Positions 1-5,201 of a DNA stretch of 5,764 nucleotides are shown here, one piece after another; the first letter of the stretch is position 1; every line of letters starts with the position of its first letter. The notes beneath the pieces are model-generated. The model did not search any database and was not told the DNA's origin. It was given only the letters and a program-made list of their open reading frames with translations. The stretch covers positions 1 to 5,764 of the forward strand of contig CALZJV010000703.1 of assembly GCA_945787595.1 (NCBI GenBank). Direction: 5' to 3'. Made by a program: the position numbers and the translations under genes. Source of the DNA: an uncultured Desulfobacterales bacterium (GTDB taxonomy: Bacteria; Desulfobacterota; Desulfobacteria; Desulfobacterales; JAFDCJ01).

Positions 1-2339
1 ATCTGTCCGGAAGCACCGTTGATTTAGCGATCAGCGGCGGTTTCGGTGATTTGATCGCACTCAGTGATATGGATCTGCAACTGAAGGGGTCGGGCAAGGA
101 TCTGGCAAAAGTTGGTGCGATCATCGACCAGAAACTGCCAACCACGGATGAATTTACCGTTCAAGGCCGGCTGACAGGCTCATCCGGGGCCTTATCTCTG
201 CAGGTGGCAAATGGCAGCGCAAGGCAAGGCAGTTTGAACGTCACGTTAAACGGCGAGATCAAAGATTTGATTGCTCTCAGCGGTGTGGATCTGAAGGTGA
301 AAGGTTCGGGCCAGGATCTATCCAAGGTTGGAGCTATTATCGGCGAGAAGCTGCCTGCAACGGATGAATTCAAGGTTCAGGGGCGACTGACAGGTTCTGC
401 TAACGTCCTGTCTCTCAGTGAAGCACAGGGCAGTGCCCGCCGGGGCGCTCTGAGTCTGGCGTTGGATGGTGGAATTAAAGATTTACTCAATTTCAGCGGG
501 GTGGATCTGGTCGTCAATGGCTCCGGCAAGGATCTATCAGCGGTTGGCGCGATTATCGACGAAAAACTGCCGGCCACGGATGAGTTTGCAGTTAAAGGGC
601 GTCTCACGGGCTCTGCCAAAGCCTTATCGCTAAAAGAAGCCAGGAGCAGTGCCAAGCAGGGTAATTTAAGCGTTGCCATAAGCGGTGAGGTCAAGGATTT
701 AATAAGGCTCAGCGGCATGGATCTGAAACTTGACGGTTCGGGCAAGGACCTATCGGAGGTGGGACCCATCATCGGGAAGAAGCTGCCTGCTACCGGAGAA
801 TTTACGGTTAAGGGGCGATTGACGGGTTCCACCAAGGCGCTTGCCCTGCAGAACGCTCAGGGGCATATCAGACGCGGCGACTTGCGCCTCAGCCTGGATG
901 GCAGCATTATGAATCTGAATGCGCTCACCGGAATAGATATAAAATTCAAGAGCTCGGGGGTGGACCTGGCTGAGGTTGGGCCGATCATCGGGGAGAAACT
1001 TCCGACAACCGATAATTTTGCGGTTCAGGGCCGGTTGATGGGTTCAACCAAAGCGTTATCATTGCGAGAAGCTTCGGGCCGAGCCGGCCGGAACGGTATG
1101 CGCCTTGCCTTTGACGGCGGGATCACGGACCTGCTGGCCCTTAGGAGCATAAATATCAGGCTGAAAGCCTCCGGAAAGGAGTTGGCCGCAATTGGCCCGC
1201 TGGTCGGAACGAACCTGCCAAAGCTGGGTTCCTTCGATGTTCGCGGACACCTCATCGGTTCCGCCAAGATCCTATGGTTGAAAGAGTTTTCGGCAATCGT
1301 AGACAAGAGCGATTTCAAGGGTCTGGCCAAGGTGGCGTTTATCAAACGTCCCAAAATTACCGTACGCCTGGAGTCGTCGGTGATCGATTTCACAACTCTG
1401 ATGAAAAGTTTAGAGAAAGACGAACAAAAAACTGCCAATCCAGGTAAGCAAAAGCGTCGTTTATTTTCCAATGATCCCTTGCCTATTGATGTCCTTAAAA
1501 AGGTGGACGCGGATATTGAGCTGAAAGCCAAGAATATCCACGCTAAGGATGCGCGCCTTAAATTCGGTCATTTGACCCTCACCCTCGAGGACAGCAATCT
1601 GAGCATCGATAAGTTCGAGGCAACTTACAAAGAGACGAAAATCTCAGGGAATCTTCATATCGATCCCGGTTCACCGCCCCAAGTAGCCACCAATTTCCTG
1701 GTTCAAAGCTTTAATTTGGGCGACTTTCTCAAAGAAATCGGCAAGAGCGATCAGGTTCGGGCCATCGTCGATATCGCTGCCCATGGGAAGAGCAGAGGGG
1801 ATTCCGTTCAAAGTCTGATGGCCAATCTAGACGGCTCAGTCGGTGCGGTTATGGGCAAAGGTTTTCTTACCAAGTACCTCGACCTGCTCTCCATGGATCT
1901 TTCCACAAAGGTCATCCCGTTTTGGGGGCGCCACAAAAAAGCAGACGAAATTAACTGTGCCGTCGTACAGTTCGACATCAAGAATGGAGTTGCCATCAGC
2001 AAGGCCTTTGTGTTCGACACCCAGATCGGTATCCTTTCCGCCGAAGGTGATACCAACCTGGGCACCGAACAGGTGAATTTTTTACTCAATCCCCAGCCCA
2101 AAGATTTCAGCCTCGTAAACCTTTCCACGAAGATGCGGGTTACCGGCACGCTCTTGAATCCCAAGGTGAGGCCGGACATGGTTTCTTTAGCAACCAAAGG
2201 CGCTAAGTTTCTCAGCGTCCTCTCGGTGGGTCCTATCGGACTGCTGGCACCGTTTGTGCGCCTGGGTGCGCATAAAAAGCATCCTTGCGACATCCAGAGC
2301 ATTGGACAATTAGGGCTAAAGGTCTCCGACGACGAATAG
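1..2339 (+). CDS. AsmA-family envelope protein with tandem 72-residue repeats (5' end outside window)
   Basis: The reading frame is open from the left edge (first full codon at 3) to TAG at 2337-2339, giving 778 visible residues. The TTG at 51 is not a credible start because the frame and repeat pattern continue upstream of it. The upstream half is six consecutive 72-residue units (51-1346), each with GSGKDL, KLPATDEF and GRLTGS-like words. A non-repeated part follows, with the AsmA-typical LPIDVLKKVDADIELKAK segment at about 1480-1530. The C-terminal region has the family pattern of a Cys after a polar stretch (INCAVV, Cys codon at 1956-1958), an NG turn, a TNLGTEQVNFLLNPQPK segment, a TGTLLNPKVRPD segment and a final HPC (Cys codon at 2286-2288). 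Known of the family: AsmA/TamB/YhdP-like proteins are inner-membrane-anchored periplasmic proteins with a repeating beta groove, implicated in lipid transfer between membranes or outer-membrane assembly. The membrane anchor would lie upstream of the window. The exact substrate cannot be told. Confidence 0.88.
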   Translation, partial: LSGSTVDLAISGGFGDLIALSDMDLQLKGSGKDLAKVGAIIDQKLPTTDEFTVQGRLTGSSGALSLQVANGSARQGSLNVTLNGEIKDLIALSGVDLKVKGSGQDLSKVGAIIGEKLPATDEFKVQGRLTGSANVLSLSEAQGSARRGALSLALDGGIKDLLNFSGVDLVVNGSGKDLSAVGAIIDEKLPATDEFAVKGRLTGSAKALSLKEARSSAKQGNLSVAISGEVKDLIRLSGMDLKLDGSGKDLSEVGPIIGKKLPATGEFTVKGRLTGSTKALALQNAQGHIRRGDLRLSLDGSIMNLNALTGIDIKFKSSGVDLAEVGPIIGEKLPTTDNFAVQGRLMGSTKALSLREASGRAGRNGMRLAFDGGITDLLALRSINIRLKASGKELAAIGPLVGTNLPKLGSFDVRGHLIGSAKILWLKEFSAIVDKSDFKGLAKVAFIKRPKITVRLESSVIDFTTLMKSLEKDEQKTANPGKQKRRLFSNDPLPIDVLKKVDADIELKAKNIHAKDARLKFGHLTLTLEDSNLSIDKFEATYKETKISGNLHIDPGSPPQVATNFLVQSFNLGDFLKEIGKSDQVRAIVDIAAHGKSRGDSVQSLMANLDGSVGAVMGKGFLTKYLDLLSMDLSTKVIPFWGRHKKADEINCAVVQFDIKNGVAISKAFVFDTQIGILSAEGDTNLGTEQVNFLLNPQPKDFSLVNLSTKMRVTGTLLNPKVRPDMVSLATKGAKFLSVLSVGPIGLLAPFVRLGAHKKHPCDIQSIGQLGLKVSDDE
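51..1346 (+). repeat. Six in-frame 216-bp (72-residue) coding repeats
   Basis: The units run 51-266, 267-482, 483-698, 699-914, 915-1130 and 1131-1346. The VG(A/P)II motif recurs at 111, 327, 543, 759 and 975, with a diverged IGPLV copy at 1191, so the spacing is exactly 216 bases with no indel. Bases 3-50 encode what looks like the tail of a further unit, so the array continues upstream. Units one to three are closest in protein sequence, and the last is most diverged (KLPATDEF has become NLPKLGSF). Third-codon positions differ freely between units, so conservation is at the protein level. The alternating hydrophobic pattern suggests beta strands, consistent with repeated rungs of an AsmA-type beta groove (inference). 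Confidence 0.9.
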
Positions 2340-2426
2340 CCGGATGGATCGATTTGATGTTACCGAAAAAGCAACTTGTTGTCTTATCAATCATACATTT
2401 AAATAATGAACTTATTGGTGTACCCC

Positions 2427-2431
2427 AAAGG
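2427..2431 (+). promoter_or_regulatory. Ribosome binding site of the interrupted ABM gene
   Basis: AAAGG lies six bases before the ATG at 2438. It supports that ATG as the original start of the ABM-type gene, even though the frame meets a TAA only six codons later. Confidence 0.45.
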
Positions 2432-2437
2432 TTATGA

Positions 2438-2773
2438 ATGCCGCTTTATCAGATATAAATCGTTATTCAGAAATATAAGATCGATGAGTTCGTCGATAGT
2501 ATGCGCACGCTTGTATCTGGATTTCGTAAAGAAAACGGATGTCTTGATTGCAGTGTGTATCAGGATTTCGACGAGGAACATGCATTTTGTACCGGTGCAG
2601 AGTGGGAGACAGACGAAGCCATGCAAAAGCATTTTAAGACCCAATAATTCGAAGTATTGATCGGTGCAGCTTGGGTTCTGGCTGAGACATTTGATATGAT
2701 GATGGCCGAAATTTTAGAATCAGGAGGCTTTGAGCTGTCAGCTAAAATTGCAACGCACAACACAACCCATTAA
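2438..2773 (+). pseudogene. Antibiotic biosynthesis monooxygenase (ABM) domain protein, interrupted by two in-frame TAA codons
   Basis: One frame from ATG 2438 to TAA 2771-2773 encodes a small ABM-like protein of about 111 residues, the usual size, if two internal TAA codons (2456-2458 and 2645-2647) are read through. Seen: an opening strand MPLYQI-stop-IVIQKYKIDEF, then FRKENGCLDCSVYQD, AEWETDEAMQKHF, and after the second stop FEVLIGAAWVLAETF. Family members commonly show R..GC..C.vYqd, EW.t.e.l..Hl.s..F..LLGa and a long helix in this order, so the fold can be recognised. The second stop sits where relatives often have a polar or acidic residue, so a GAA-to-TAA change is plausible. No frameshift is present. 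ABM proteins are dimeric ferredoxin-like-fold enzymes acting on quinol-like or heme-like substrates, and the substrate here is unknown. Most likely a recent pseudogene. The short open pieces left by the stops are unlikely to fold. Confidence 0.66.
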
Positions 2774-2816
2774 TGAGATCATTTAGGATTCTACGGCTTA
2801 GAGTAAGACCACTCAT

Positions 2817-2850
2817 CAGGCCCTGACCTCCTGGATTGGCCTGGCTCTTT
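2817..2850 (+). terminator. Possible weak terminator after the ABM gene
   Basis: CAGGCC (2817-2822) pairs with GGCCTG (2838-2843) and is followed by GCTCTTTT. The loop is long (15 bases) and the T-run short, so this is only a candidate for ending transcription of the ABM locus. Confidence 0.25.
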
Positions 2851-2896
2851 TGGTAATTAACATTTTATCACCTCACTTATAACTCCCTTCATAAGC

Positions 2897-2916
2897 CACC
2901 CCGGCCTATCGGGGTG
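2897..2916. other. GC-rich hairpin between convergent loci
   Basis: CACCCCG (2897-2903) pairs perfectly with CGGGGTG (2910-2916) across a six-base loop. It lies about 40 bases beyond the 3' end of the minus-strand toxin gene and after the plus-strand ABM gene, a position that fits a transcription barrier for either. No T-tract follows on either strand, so it is not a textbook intrinsic terminator. Confidence 0.4.
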
Positions 2917-2957
2917 AGAATTGAAAAGGAAACGTCTATTCCATTGAAATATTTGGG

Positions 2958-3321
2958 CTACAGATCAAGCATTTTTCGAAGTGCGAGGTCCATTTTTGTT
3001 ATTTCTCCAGTTGTCAACTTTCCCATTTTCTTCACAAGCCTGTCCTTTGAAAAGGCATGGATGTGGCTTGTGTTAAGGTAGCTCGTTGTTTTAAGCCCAT
3101 TTCCCTTTCCAGCTTCGAGCCTAACACAAAAAGGTAACCGCTCACACTTAGGATTGGTGGTAATGGCAGCAACAAGCACATGTCGTTTTGCCGCTACATG
3201 AAAAAGCAGTACGTTCCACGATAACGGCCGGTCGCGTACCTGCCTGCTCTGACCCACGGGCAGGGTCAAACTGACAAAGATATACTTCGCCCCGAACCGG
3301 TTGTTTCTGTTTAATCTTCAT
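2958..3321 (-). pseudogene. mazF: MazF/PemK-type endoribonuclease toxin, frameshifted
   Basis: Read from ATG 3321-3319 on the minus strand, the first frame gives RGEVYL, FDPARGSEQAGTRPAVIV and RTAF, the classic MazF N-terminus with its conserved Arg. It then runs out of the family and stops near 3130. The next frame supplies the rest: VLVAAITTN, LPFCVRL, then SKDRL..KMGKLTTGEI and the terminal ALRKMLDL, ending at TAG 2960-2958. Removing one base from the run of five A (plus strand, 3201-3205) joins them into a 120-residue protein, the normal MazF length. MazF toxins are dimeric mRNA interferases that cut RNA at short motifs and are blocked by their antitoxin. The start overlaps the antitoxin stop (ATGA), as in translationally coupled TA operons. 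As written, the toxin should be inactive because each half alone lacks part of the active fold. A homopolymer sequencing error would restore it. Confidence 0.85.
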
Positions 3322-3554
3322 AGTTCGGCCTCCGGTGCAACTTCGAAAAAATCTTCTGCGAGTCGTTCTTCTTCCTGAGCAAACAGACTGTCACCGTAAA
3401 CCTCGGCCGTGATGTCATGGAGAGATCTCTCCTGCTGTTGCCGAAGCGCACTCCTCAGCAATTGCAAAACAAACTGGTTGCGCGAGAGAGTCCCTCGTTC
3501 GTGGTCAAGCTGATCAATAAATTCAGGCGGAAATGAGAAGGATACTTTTTGCAT
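3318..3554 (-). CDS. Ribbon-helix-helix antitoxin of a MazEF-type system
   Basis: This intact 78-residue protein is read on the minus strand from ATG 3554-3552 to TGA 3320-3318. The N-terminus MQKVSFSFPPEFIDQLD followed by SRNQFVLQLLRSALRQ is the pattern of a ribbon-helix-helix DNA-binding domain: beta strand at about residues 2-8, helix at 9-20, helix at 24-40. The second half (about 41-78) is acidic, ends EVAPEAEL, and is the likely toxin-binding tail. Such antitoxins dimerise, bind the operon promoter and neutralise the co-encoded MazF. A strong AAGGAG ribosome site lies seven bases upstream of the start, and the stop overlaps the toxin start by ATGA. With the toxin frameshifted, this may now act only as an orphan antitoxin or autoregulator (inference). 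Confidence 0.85.
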   Translation of the reverse strand: MQKVSFSFPPEFIDQLDHERGTLSRNQFVLQLLRSALRQQQERSLHDITAEVYGDSLFAQEEERLAEDFFEVAPEAEL

Positions 3555-3561
3555 GATAAAT

Positions 3562-3567
3562 CTCCTT
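3562..3567 (-). promoter_or_regulatory. Shine-Dalgarno site of the antitoxin gene
   Basis: On the minus strand AAGGAG is followed by seven bases and then ATG 3554-3552. This strong site fixes the antitoxin start and fits the need for more antitoxin than toxin. Confidence 0.8.
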
Positions 3568-3591
3568 GGCGAATATGATTTATTTTTATGA

Positions 3592-3633
3592 TTGACAATA
3601 TGCCATGATATTAATGAACATGTCTCTTGTCAA
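3592..3633. promoter_or_regulatory. Inverted repeat overlapping the promoter, probable antitoxin operator
   Basis: TTGACAA (3592-3598) and TTGTCAA (3627-3633) are perfect inverted copies. Inside them CATG (3604-3607) and CATG (3619-3622) are placed almost symmetrically. The two arms align as TTGACAATATGCCATG against TTGACAAGAGACATG with one gap. The arms cover the -35 and -10 elements, where a ribbon-helix-helix antitoxin would bind to repress its own operon. Binding is inferred, not shown. Confidence 0.5.
3605..3633 (-). promoter_or_regulatory. Near-consensus sigma-70-type promoter of the toxin-antitoxin operon
   Basis: On the minus strand a perfect TTGACA (-35, plus coordinates 3633-3628) is followed after exactly 17 bases by TATCAT (-10, 3610-3605; five of six match TATAAT). 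Transcription would start near 3598 and give a leader of about 45 bases before the antitoxin ATG. Confidence 0.75.
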
Positions 3634-3700
3634 GATTGATGTTGAAAAAGTTGAATTTTGCCTTAAATGCATCTTTTCGACGGTAAAAATGTCATTCTAA

Positions 3701-3723
3701 GGCCTAAAAGAGGCCCTGTTTTT
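3701..3723 (+). terminator. Small stem-loop with T-run, possible terminator
   Basis: GGCCT (3701-3705) pairs with AGGCC (3711-3715) across an AAAAG loop, then CTG and five Ts follow (3719-3723). This reads as a short intrinsic terminator on the plus strand, though no plus-strand gene is seen just upstream. It may be left over from an earlier arrangement or may insulate the divergent toxin-antitoxin promoter. Confidence 0.35.
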
Positions 3724-3725
3724 AA

Positions 3726-3980
3726 GCTCATGCCATAGTTGGCGGCGTTCTCCCTTGGTCCGACCCCAGTTTATTGGTGGTCAAACTCGTTGAAATTGGC
3801 TTGCTGACTCCTCCAGTTGGAATCCAGGCATATGTGCTCAAGGGGGTAGCGCCCGATTTGACACTGAAGACCATTTTTTGGGGATTCATTCCTTTCTTCG
3901 TGGCCGATATCTTTCTCGTAATAGGCCTGATTGTTGTCTTTCCACAAATCGTTACGTATTTACCGAATCTAATGAAATGA
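3726..3980 (+). pseudogene. C-terminal fragment of a TRAP transporter large permease (DctM-type)
   Basis: The frame is open from 3726 (just after a TAA) to TGA 3978-3980. From about 3768 it encodes a clear DctM tail: VVKLVEIGLLTPPVGIQAYV, then KGVAPDLTLKTIFWGFIPF, a hydrophobic segment ADIFLVIGLIVVFP and the final YLPNLMK. Intact DctM proteins are about 420-450 residues with many membrane segments and import small organic acids together with DctQ and a periplasmic DctP. Only about 70 terminal residues survive here, including the conserved TPPVG motif. The residues before VVKL (VGGVLPWSDPSLL) only loosely resemble the family, so the break lies near 3740-3768. No dctP or dctQ is nearby. ATG 3774 could start a 68-residue product, but no ribosome site is evident. 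It is a non-functional remnant by any reasonable reading. Confidence 0.75.
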
Positions 3981-4138
3981 TCATTTTTTTTAACCCCCTT
4001 GGTCAATAAAAAGTATTTGATAATTGCATAATTTTTCTATTCTTAAAAAAGGAATTATAAGCCTTTGAATTACAGAGTCATTCGTGATAAGAAAAATTTG
4101 ATGCTTGACTATAAATAATCGTAAAACAAATTAAAGAA
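3981..4138. other. AT-rich intergenic stretch without recognisable gene
   Basis: Nothing codes convincingly here. It begins with a TGATCA palindrome running into eight Ts right after the permease remnant and continues very AT-rich. A short AAAGG/CCTTT inverted pair near 4050-4065 is within chance expectation. It contrasts in base composition with the GC-rich hairpins that begin at about 4139. Confidence 0.5.
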
Positions 4139-4203
4139 TCCGAGCCCAGAGGGCCCGGCTTTGGACCACCCCAGAGGTGTGTGCTGGGGCTTCCAACGGG
4201 GCA

Positions 4204-4240
4204 GTGGAATGATGGAATTGTGGAAAAATGGAATATTGGG
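4204..4240 (+). repeat. Left arm of 37-bp inverted repeat (GGAAT-rich)
   Basis: Starts GTGGAATGATGGAA and ends GGAATATTGGG. It matches the reverse complement of 4318-4354 at 30 of 37 positions with no gap. It is itself built from repeated GGAA words about seven to nine bases apart. Confidence 0.7.
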
Positions 4241-4317
4241 AACCAAAAGCGGATGATGGTTTGATTTTATTTTCTGATCCGTGCCATCCATATAAAAATA
4301 GACCTAATTCCTCCATA

Positions 4318-4354
4318 CCCAGTATTCCAACATTCCAATGTTCCATCATTCCAC
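4318..4354 (-). repeat. Right arm of 37-bp inverted repeat
   Basis: Its reverse complement starts GTGGAATGATGGAA and ends GGAATACTGGG, pairing with 4204-4240 across a 77-base spacer. Mismatches are concentrated in two clusters of three bases plus one single site. Confidence 0.7.
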
Positions 4355-4386
4355 GGTAAATGTTTACGGCATAGCCAATTTTCTCT

Positions 4387-4441
4387 AACCTGGCTCTCCG
4401 AGGCGTAGGCTCTACGAGCCGGAGGCCCAAAGGACCAGGTT
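4387..4441. repeat. Imperfect GC-rich stem-loop at the right end of the repeat block
   Basis: Outer stem AACCTGG/CCAGGTT is perfect. Inside, CTCCG (4396-4400) pairs with CGGAG (4420-4424) and GTAG (4405-4408) with CTAC (4412-4415) around a three-base loop, separated by a symmetric four-base internal loop. It is a REP-like structure, and no T-tract supports a terminator role. Confidence 0.5.
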
Positions 4442-4496
4442 TTCATTGGTGGAATAAATATCGGATTGTCGAATTAATCGATTTGCAGATAAAAAC

Positions 4497-5201
4497 ATGG
4501 CGGAACCAGCAAAACAAGCTGTTATCTATCGCGGCAACTCAATCATCTCGATCGAAAAAGTTGCAGAATATCCCCATCCGGTCGTCATCAAGAAACCTTC
4601 CAAACGTCACCCATCGCGGCGGCACCTTCGATCACTGGAAAAAGAATACGAGATTACCCGCTCTCTCAGCGAGATCGCTGGTGTCCGCAAGGCCCTGGGG
4701 CGACAGGCGCTGGCGCAGCCGGCATTGATCCTGGAATATATCGATGGGGAGACCCTGCGGGATCATATCCGGCAAAAAACATTCAACCTGCGTCAAAAAT
4801 TAGAAATCGCTGTCGATCTGACCCGCATCCTGGCAGAAATCCATCAACAGGATATTATCCATCTGGATTTCAACAGCAAGAATATCCTCATCGCCAAGAA
4901 AGATCCGGCGGTACATATTATCGATCTGGGTGCTGCGGCCCGCCTCAGCGGTAATGGCCACCAAAAAGTGCGGCCCGACCAGCTGCTGGGAACCCTGCCG
5001 TATATCTCACCGGAGCAGACCGGCAGAATCAACCGCGCGGTGGACGAGCGCTCGGATCTGTATTCTATGGGTTGGTTTTCTATGAACTTAAAACGGGGAA
5101 ACTGCCGTTTGATTCCAAAAATCCGATGGAGCTTATCCACCATCATCTTGCCCGGGTACCGGTCTCGCCGACTGAGGTGTCTTCAGAGATCCCCGAAGTG
5201 A
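4497..5201 (+). CDS. Serine/threonine kinase domain, N-terminal part of a giant kinase/AAA signalling protein, frameshifted
   Basis: ATG 4497 opens a protein-kinase fold: a beta-3 lysine in VVIKKP (about residue 32), a helix-C glutamate in LEKEYEI (about 48-50), ILEYIDGETL as the hinge, the catalytic loop HLDFNSKN (His122, Asp124, Asn129), a DLG in place of DFG (Asp143), GTLPYISPEQTGRINR in place of APE, and DERSDLYSMG (to residue 192). The SPEQTGR.NR and D.R.DLYS signatures are typical of PknB-like domains that head trifunctional Ser/Thr kinase-AAA ATPase-GAF-histidine kinase proteins of cyanobacteria and deltaproteobacteria. After residue 192 (base 5072) this frame leaves the family and stops at 5199-5201. 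Adding one G after 5072 restores MGVVFYELKTG in the next frame. No clear ribosome site precedes the ATG, but it gives the expected N-terminal length. All key catalytic residues are present. Confidence 0.82.
   Translation: MAEPAKQAVIYRGNSIISIEKVAEYPHPVVIKKPSKRHPSRRHLRSLEKEYEITRSLSEIAGVRKALGRQALAQPALILEYIDGETLRDHIRQKTFNLRQKLEIAVDLTRILAEIHQQDIIHLDFNSKNILIAKKDPAVHIIDLGAAARLSGNGHQKVRPDQLLGTLPYISPEQTGRINRAVDERSDLYSMGWFSMNLKRGNCRLIPKIRWSLSTIILPGYRSRRLRCLQRSPK

Larger units (their letters stand above)
4139..4441. repeat. Palindromic intergenic repeat element with GC-rich ends
   Basis: This gene-free block has three nested structures: a left GC-rich hairpin (CCCCAG 4169-4174 with CTGGGG 4184-4189), a central 37-bp inverted repeat (arms 4204-4240 and 4318-4354), and a right GC-rich hairpin bounded by AACCTGG (4387-4393) and CCAGGTT (4435-4441). 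Both ends share a GGACCA word (4163-4168 and 4432-4437) next to a GGCCC-like word. The symmetric layout suggests one dispersed, non-autonomous repeat unit, possibly MITE- or REP-like. No transposase and no sure target-site duplication are visible. A 99-residue minus-strand open frame across it is low-complexity and looks incidental. Confidence 0.5.

Noticed and set aside
161..2302. Long minus-strand open frames opposite the AsmA gene (161-373, 377-835, 1025-1531, 1808-2302).
   Set aside because: They mirror the repeated coding strand, show no family resemblance and repeat with the array. The plus frame is clearly the selected one.
2406..2660. Plus-strand 84-residue open frame starting ATG 2406.
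   Set aside because: It overlaps the ABM frame out of phase, and its protein resembles nothing. The ABM frame shows clear family motifs.
3201..3205. Programmed frameshift in the toxin gene.
   Set aside because: MazF is not known to need recoding, and no stimulating structure or internal Shine-Dalgarno signal is evident. A simple indel or sequencing error is more economical.
3978..3993. T-run after the permease remnant as an intrinsic terminator.
   Set aside because: The preceding TGATCA palindrome has no loop and no GC-rich stem, so a stable terminator hairpin is not supported.
4204..4354. CRISPR array.
   Set aside because: The GGAAT-like words are short, degenerate and arranged as one inverted pair, without uniform repeats and spacers, and no cas gene is present.
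4131..4430. Minus-strand 99-residue open frame over the repeat block.
   Set aside because: It follows the inverted repeat and GC-rich hairpins, has low-complexity histidine-rich content and lacks a ribosome site. It is best seen as incidental.
4466..4494. TTGTCG-17-ATAAAA as promoter of the kinase gene.
   Set aside because: It matches consensus poorly at both boxes and would leave almost no leader before ATG 4497.
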